NCBI GenBank assembly: GCA_016650355.1
Contig: JAENVX010000453.1
Span: 1 to 18,439 of the forward strand
Origin: Bacteroidia bacterium
Lineage (GTDB): Bacteria > Bacteroidota > Bacteroidia > Cytophagales > Cyclobacteriaceae
DNA length: 18,439 nt
Direction: 5' to 3'
The notes below the pieces were generated by a model. It was not told the origin of the DNA. It searched no databases and worked only from the letters and a program-made list of their open reading frames with translations. Of this stretch, positions 14,947 to 18,439 are shown one piece after another. Made by a program: the position numbers and the translations under genes. How positions within the stretch are numbered: position 1 is the first letter of the stretch; every line of letters begins with the position of its first letter.

Positions 14947-16251
14947 ATGAAAATATTTATTATCATACTAGTTATTGGCACCTGTGGCTCAGTTCATGCT
15001 CAGAAAGCAAACAAACTTATTAAGGAAAAAAATGTAGCTCGTATTATCAAGACGCTGTCTGCTGACGATATGATGGGGCGCTCTGCCAGAAAACCCGAGC
15101 AGATCGAAAAAGCCACTTTATTTATTGAAAATGAATTTAAGAAAATTGGGTTACAGCCGCTAAGCGGACAAACAAGTTTCAGGCAAGAATTTATTAAAGA
15201 ACAGATTAGCCCCATAAAGCTGGACGTTACTCTGGATGGTGAAAAAGTAGCTATAGAAAATTTAATTCTGGTTTCTGAAAAGTCGGTCATCAATATGGTG
15301 GGGGGCTTGTCTATCAAGACAATTGAAGTTGATCCACAAACAACAAATCAAGATCAATACTTCTTTGATAAAGCCTTCGCATTGGTTCGGGATACGACTA
15401 GTTGCATAGTAGTCGTTGGTCCAGAATTCCAGGCAAACTTCATGGAGTTCAAAGGTTATTTCAAGGAACGATTTCTAAATAACCGGAAATCCACAAAAAT
15501 ATTTGTCCTTGGAAAAAGCAAAGCCTTGACATACTCCGTTAAGGCTACCCAAAAAATTGAGTCGATCAAAATGGCTAATGTTGTGGGCATGCTTGAGGGA
15601 AAATCAAGCCCAGATGATTTAGTTGTTTTCTCAGGCCATTACGATCACATTGGAATACAAGCACCCATAGAAGGAGACTCTATTGCGAATGGAGCCGATG
15701 ACGATGCCTCTGGGACAACTGCCGTGATAACATTGGCGAAATATTTTAAGAAACTAAAGAATAACAATCGTACGTTGATTTTCACGGCATTCACTGCGGA
15801 AGAAATTGGCGGTTACGGGTCCCAATATTTTTCAAAACAACTTGATCCAGATAAAGTCATCGCCATGTTCAACATCGAAATGATTGGTAAGCCATCGAAG
15901 TGGGGGCAAAATAATGCCTTCATCACAGGATTTGAGCGATCTGACTTTGGGAAAATATTACAGAAGAATCTTGCTGGTACACTTTTTCAGTTTCATCCAG
16001 ATCCTTACCCCGAACAAAATCTTTTCTATCGATCAGATAACGCTACACTTGCAAGATTGGGTGTGCCGGCACATTCGATTTCAACTGATGAAATTGATAT
16101 TGATAAATTCTATCATACAGTGAATGACGAAATGGAGTCATTAGACATGGCTAATATAACAGCAGCCATCAGAGCGATTGCTTTGAGTTCCAAGACAATA
16201 GTTTCTGGAGCAGATACGCCAACAAGAATTGATAAGGCTACAGTGAGATAA
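14947..16251 (+). CDS. Exported M28-family zinc metallopeptidase
   Basis: 434 residues with a signal peptide (1-19, ending VHAQ). The N-terminal part (about 20-210) has the conserved ADDMMGRSARKPE opening common to Bacteroidota M28 peptidases. The peptidase domain follows with the expected residues in order: H231-Y-D233 in FSGHYDHIG, the bridging aspartate in NGADDDASG (251-253), the catalytic/ligand pair E285-E286 in FTAEEIGG, E311 in NIEMIG and H390 in YHTVND. The active site is therefore complete. Family members are aminopeptidases or related exopeptidases that use two zinc ions; this one should act in the periplasm or be secreted, on unknown peptides. No membrane anchor is seen beyond the signal. 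It lies 86 bases after the symporter gene and 95 before leuS, on the same strand. Confidence 0.92.
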   Translation: MKIFIIILVIGTCGSVHAQKANKLIKEKNVARIIKTLSADDMMGRSARKPEQIEKATLFIENEFKKIGLQPLSGQTSFRQEFIKEQISPIKLDVTLDGEKVAIENLILVSEKSVINMVGGLSIKTIEVDPQTTNQDQYFFDKAFALVRDTTSCIVVVGPEFQANFMEFKGYFKERFLNNRKSTKIFVLGKSKALTYSVKATQKIESIKMANVVGMLEGKSSPDDLVVFSGHYDHIGIQAPIEGDSIANGADDDASGTTAVITLAKYFKKLKNNNRTLIFTAFTAEEIGGYGSQYFSKQLDPDKVIAMFNIEMIGKPSKWGQNNAFITGFERSDFGKILQKNLAGTLFQFHPDPYPEQNLFYRSDNATLARLGVPAHSISTDEIDIDKFYHTVNDEMESLDMANITAAIRAIALSSKTIVSGADTPTRIDKATVR

Positions 16252-16299
16252 AATTAAATTGCTTCTTCTGAAAGGCATAAATTTTCAATTTGATTGGCT

Positions 16300-16307
16300 T
16301 ATTTTTG
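16300..16307 (+). promoter_or_regulatory. Bacteroidota-type -7 box (TAnnTTTG) before leuS
   Basis: TATTTTTG fits TAnnTTTG exactly and is located 39 bases before the leuS ATG, which would give a leader of roughly 33 bases. The -33 element is poor: the only TTTG nearby (16289-16292) is too close. It is the best promoter candidate in the 95-base gap between the M28 gene and leuS. Confidence 0.35.
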
Positions 16308-16346
16308 CGGATTCAGAATAGCAGAAATTAGGTAATTGAATAGAAA

Positions 16347-18439
16347 ATGGCCGAATACAGCAAAGAGGAGATCAAAAACATTGAAGAAAAGTGGCGCAAC
16401 GAATGGGTAAAGCGTGGAGTTTATAAAGTCTCGAACGATTCGAACAAGCCCAAGTATTATGTCTTAGACATGTTTCCCTATCCATCCGGTGCGGGGCTGC
16501 ATGTGGGCCATCCGCTTGGGTACATAGCTTCTGATATTGTTGCGCGCTTTAAAAGAGTCAAGGGCTTCAACGTGCTCCATCCGATGGGTTTCGATGCCTT
16601 CGGTTTACCTGCTGAACAATATGCTCTCGAACACGGCATTCATCCTGCCATCTCCACTGCCGATAATATAAACAACTTCAAAAGGCAATTAGGAAAAATT
16701 GGGTTCTGTTATGACTGGAGCCGTGAGGTGCAAACGTGTGACCCATCCTATTATAAATGGACACAATGGATATTCCTTCAAATTTTTGATAGCTGGTTCA
16801 ACCGAAAGAAAGAAAAAGCAGAACGCATTTCTGAACTTATAAAACTATTTGAAACAGAGGGAAACATAAATCACGCCTTTCCGAATTCAAAGTTTACAAT
16901 TTCAAGTAAAGACTCATTCACTGCTGATAATTGGAAAGCATTTGATGATAAGAATCAACAGGAGATACTAATGCAATATCGCCTAGCTTACCTTGCCTAC
17001 ACGGACGTCAATTGGTGTGAAGCCTTGGGCACAGTACTAGCAAATGACGAAGTTATTAACGGTGTAAGTTATCGTGGTGGTTTCCCTGTGGTGAAAAAAC
17101 AAATGCGTCAATGGAGTTTGCGCATAACTGAATACGCAGAAAGGCTATTGAAAGGATTGGATGAGATTGATTTTAGTGACTCCATGAAAGACATCCAACG
17201 CAACTGGATTGGAAAAAGCATTGGAGCAAGAATTGATTTTAACCTCACTCCCAACCCCTCTCCTGTGGAGAGGGGGCCGGGGGGTGAGGTCATAACCGTC
17301 TTCACAACTCGCCCTGATACCATCTTCGGGGTTGACTTCATGGTGATTGCCCCGGAACATGAATTGGTGAAAAAAATCACTAGCGCAGAACAGAGTGAAG
17401 AAATTGAAAAATATTTAAAATACGTAGAGAGTCGTTCTGAAATAGACCGGATGGCGGAAGTAAAAAAAATTACTGGATGCTTTACAGGAGCCTACGCAAT
17501 CAATCCCTTTAACGGTAGAAAGATTCCTGTTTGGATAAGTGAATATGTGTTAGCTGGATATGGAACAGGTGCGATTATGGCTGTGCCATGTGGCGATGAA
17601 CGCGATCACAAATTTGCCAAACATTTTAATCTCCCGATCACAAACATCATTGGGCATCATTACAATGGTGAAGAAGCTAATCCAACCAAAGATGCCATTC
17701 TTGAAAATTCAGATTTCCTGAACGGCATTGTCATGCATGAGGCTATTGATATTGTTGCGCTTAAACTGGAAGAGAAAGGAATTGGCAAGAGGCAGGTTAA
17801 TTACAAAATGCGTGATGCGGGCTGGAGCCGCCAGCGCTATTGGGGTGAGCCCTTCCCTGTTGTTTATAAAGATGATTTGCCGTATGCAATGAAGGAAAGT
17901 GAATTACCGTTGGAACTACCGCCATCAAACAACTTTAAGCCTTCTGGAAATGGTGAAGGGCCCTTGGCAAATCTAACTGACTGGATAAACTTTGCGCCAG
18001 ACTCAAAACGCGATAGCAACACCATGCCCACGCATGCCGGAGCGGCCTGGTATTTCTTGCGTTACATGGATCCACACAACACCAACGCATTCGCAGATCC
18101 AAAAACACTTGACTATTGGAACCAGGTGGACGTTTACATTGGCGGTTCAGAACATGCAGTAGCACATTTACTGTATGCACGGCTATGGACGAAAGTGTTG
18201 CACGACCTTGGCTATATTAAATTTGATGAGCCTTTTAAGAAGTTGATCAATCAGGGGAAGATTACGGGGGATTCAAGGTTTGTTTATCGATTACTCAAGA
18301 AACCATCACATTATTTTGGCAAACCTCAGCCAGACATTACGAAGTTAATTAGCAATGAAAAATTTCCGCCAGTCTTCATATCAAAAAATTTAAAGGAAAA
18401 ATTAGAAAAGGCTGCGCCTCATGATGAGAGCTGGATAGT
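16347..18439 (+). CDS. leuS: Leucyl-tRNA synthetase (3' partial)
   Basis: The frame is open from the ATG at 16347 to the window end (697 codons plus two bases). The enzyme charges tRNA-Leu with leucine in the cytoplasm. The class I ATP-binding HIGH motif appears as HVGH (52-55) in FPYPSGAGLHVGHPLGY. The CP1 editing domain contains TVFTTRPDTIFG (317-328), the threonine-rich motif that hydrolyses mischarged tRNA, and GTGAIMAVPCGDERD about 90 residues later. The catalytic domain resumes with GWSRQRYWGEPFP and YIGGSEHAVAHLLYARLW. The insertion around 150-215 is typical of Bacteroidota LeuRS. The window ends before the KMSKS loop and the tRNA-binding domains. Residues about 300-314 (LTPNPSPVERGPGGE) come from a GC-rich palindromic DNA element inserted in frame between the first editing-domain strand and the TTRPDT motif. 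All visible catalytic motifs are intact, so the gene should be functional. Confidence 0.97.
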   Translation, partial: MAEYSKEEIKNIEEKWRNEWVKRGVYKVSNDSNKPKYYVLDMFPYPSGAGLHVGHPLGYIASDIVARFKRVKGFNVLHPMGFDAFGLPAEQYALEHGIHPAISTADNINNFKRQLGKIGFCYDWSREVQTCDPSYYKWTQWIFLQIFDSWFNRKKEKAERISELIKLFETEGNINHAFPNSKFTISSKDSFTADNWKAFDDKNQQEILMQYRLAYLAYTDVNWCEALGTVLANDEVINGVSYRGGFPVVKKQMRQWSLRITEYAERLLKGLDEIDFSDSMKDIQRNWIGKSIGARIDFNLTPNPSPVERGPGGEVITVFTTRPDTIFGVDFMVIAPEHELVKKITSAEQSEEIEKYLKYVESRSEIDRMAEVKKITGCFTGAYAINPFNGRKIPVWISEYVLAGYGTGAIMAVPCGDERDHKFAKHFNLPITNIIGHHYNGEEANPTKDAILENSDFLNGIVMHEAIDIVALKLEEKGIGKRQVNYKMRDAGWSRQRYWGEPFPVVYKDDLPYAMKESELPLELPPSNNFKPSGNGEGPLANLTDWINFAPDSKRDSNTMPTHAGAAWYFLRYMDPHNTNAFADPKTLDYWNQVDVYIGGSEHAVAHLLYARLWTKVLHDLGYIKFDEPFKKLINQGKITGDSRFVYRLLKKPSHYFGKPQPDITKLISNEKFPPVFISKNLKEKLEKAAPHDESWI
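17243..17289 (+). repeat. GC-rich palindromic interspersed element inside leuS
   Basis: A 47-base imperfect palindrome far more GC-rich than its surroundings. Outer arms CCTCAC (17243-17248) and GTGAGG (17284-17289) are exact complements, as are inner arms CCCCTCTCC (17255-17263) and GGAGAGGGG (17267-17275) around a TGT loop. A C-run/G-run between them can pair partly. Its sense reading, LTPNPSPVERGPGGE, and antisense reading, SPPGPLSTGEG, are the recurring peptide strings I recall from interspersed repeats in Bacteroidota genomes. It is in frame and adds no stop. Only this copy is present in the window. Confidence 0.85.

Noticed and set aside
15874..15888. Glutamate in NIEMIG of the M28 peptidase where model enzymes have aspartate
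   Set aside because: Both residues are seen at this zinc-ligand position in the wider family, so it is not evidence for an inactive enzyme.
17108..17380. Minus-strand open frames of 71 and 90 codons opposite leuS
   Set aside because: They lie wholly inside the well-supported leuS frame, and their recognisable peptide strings come only from the palindromic element read on the other strand.
17590..17610. AVPCGDERD in LeuRS instead of the AVPAHDxRD form seen in other phyla
   Set aside because: I recall the CGDERD form as normal in Bacteroidota LeuRS, so it is not a lost editing site.

Overview
The window looks like a chromosomal segment of an AT-rich Bacteroidota bacterium, probably of the Cytophagales (order is inference). 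The evidence is a TonB-dependent receptor with an N-terminal carboxypeptidase-regulatory-like domain, a DUF3667 protein, a LytS/LytTR two-component pair of the Bacteroidota type, a LeuRS with the insertions usual in this phylum, a general lack of Shine-Dalgarno sequences, and TAnnTTTG-like -7 boxes before some genes. No tRNA, rRNA, CRISPR array, IS element or phage gene was seen, and no gap between genes exceeds 300 bases.

Layout. Bases 1-791 (+) hold the 3' part of an SPFH/band-7 gene and a tiny ribbon-helix-helix protein directly behind it. Bases 876-1643 (+) encode an unrecognised exported protein, facing a DoxX-like membrane protein (1647-2045, -). Bases 2136-6418 (+) form a same-strand run of a Rieske oxygenase alpha subunit, a membrane-anchored NAPE-PLD-like metallo-beta-lactamase-fold hydrolase and an LTA-synthase-type phosphoglycerol transferase. 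Bases 6423-13826 (-) form a compact six-gene unit, in transcription order: TonB-dependent receptor, periplasmic helical-repeat protein, four-TM LytS-type histidine kinase, LytTR response regulator, serine hydrolase with a C-terminal membrane domain, DUF3667 membrane protein. A bile acid/sodium symporter-family gene (13994-14860, +) diverges from it, followed by an exported M28 peptidase (14947-16251, +) and leuS (from 16347, +), which runs off the window before its KMSKS motif.

How the genes may work together. The six-gene unit has parts in every envelope compartment: an outer-membrane receptor, a periplasmic partner, an inner-membrane kinase, a cytoplasmic DNA-binding regulator and a periplasmic hydrolase. 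This suggests a self-contained sensing and response module. The divergent region in front of it carries a 15-bp perfect palindrome plus a third copy of the same hexamer (13880-13904). Its ACAGTT core resembles LytTR recognition half-sites, so it is a candidate autoregulatory operator.

The other notable item is a GC-rich palindromic repeat of about 47 bp (17243-17289) inserted in frame in leuS, at the entrance of the editing domain. It adds about ten residues to an essential enzyme.
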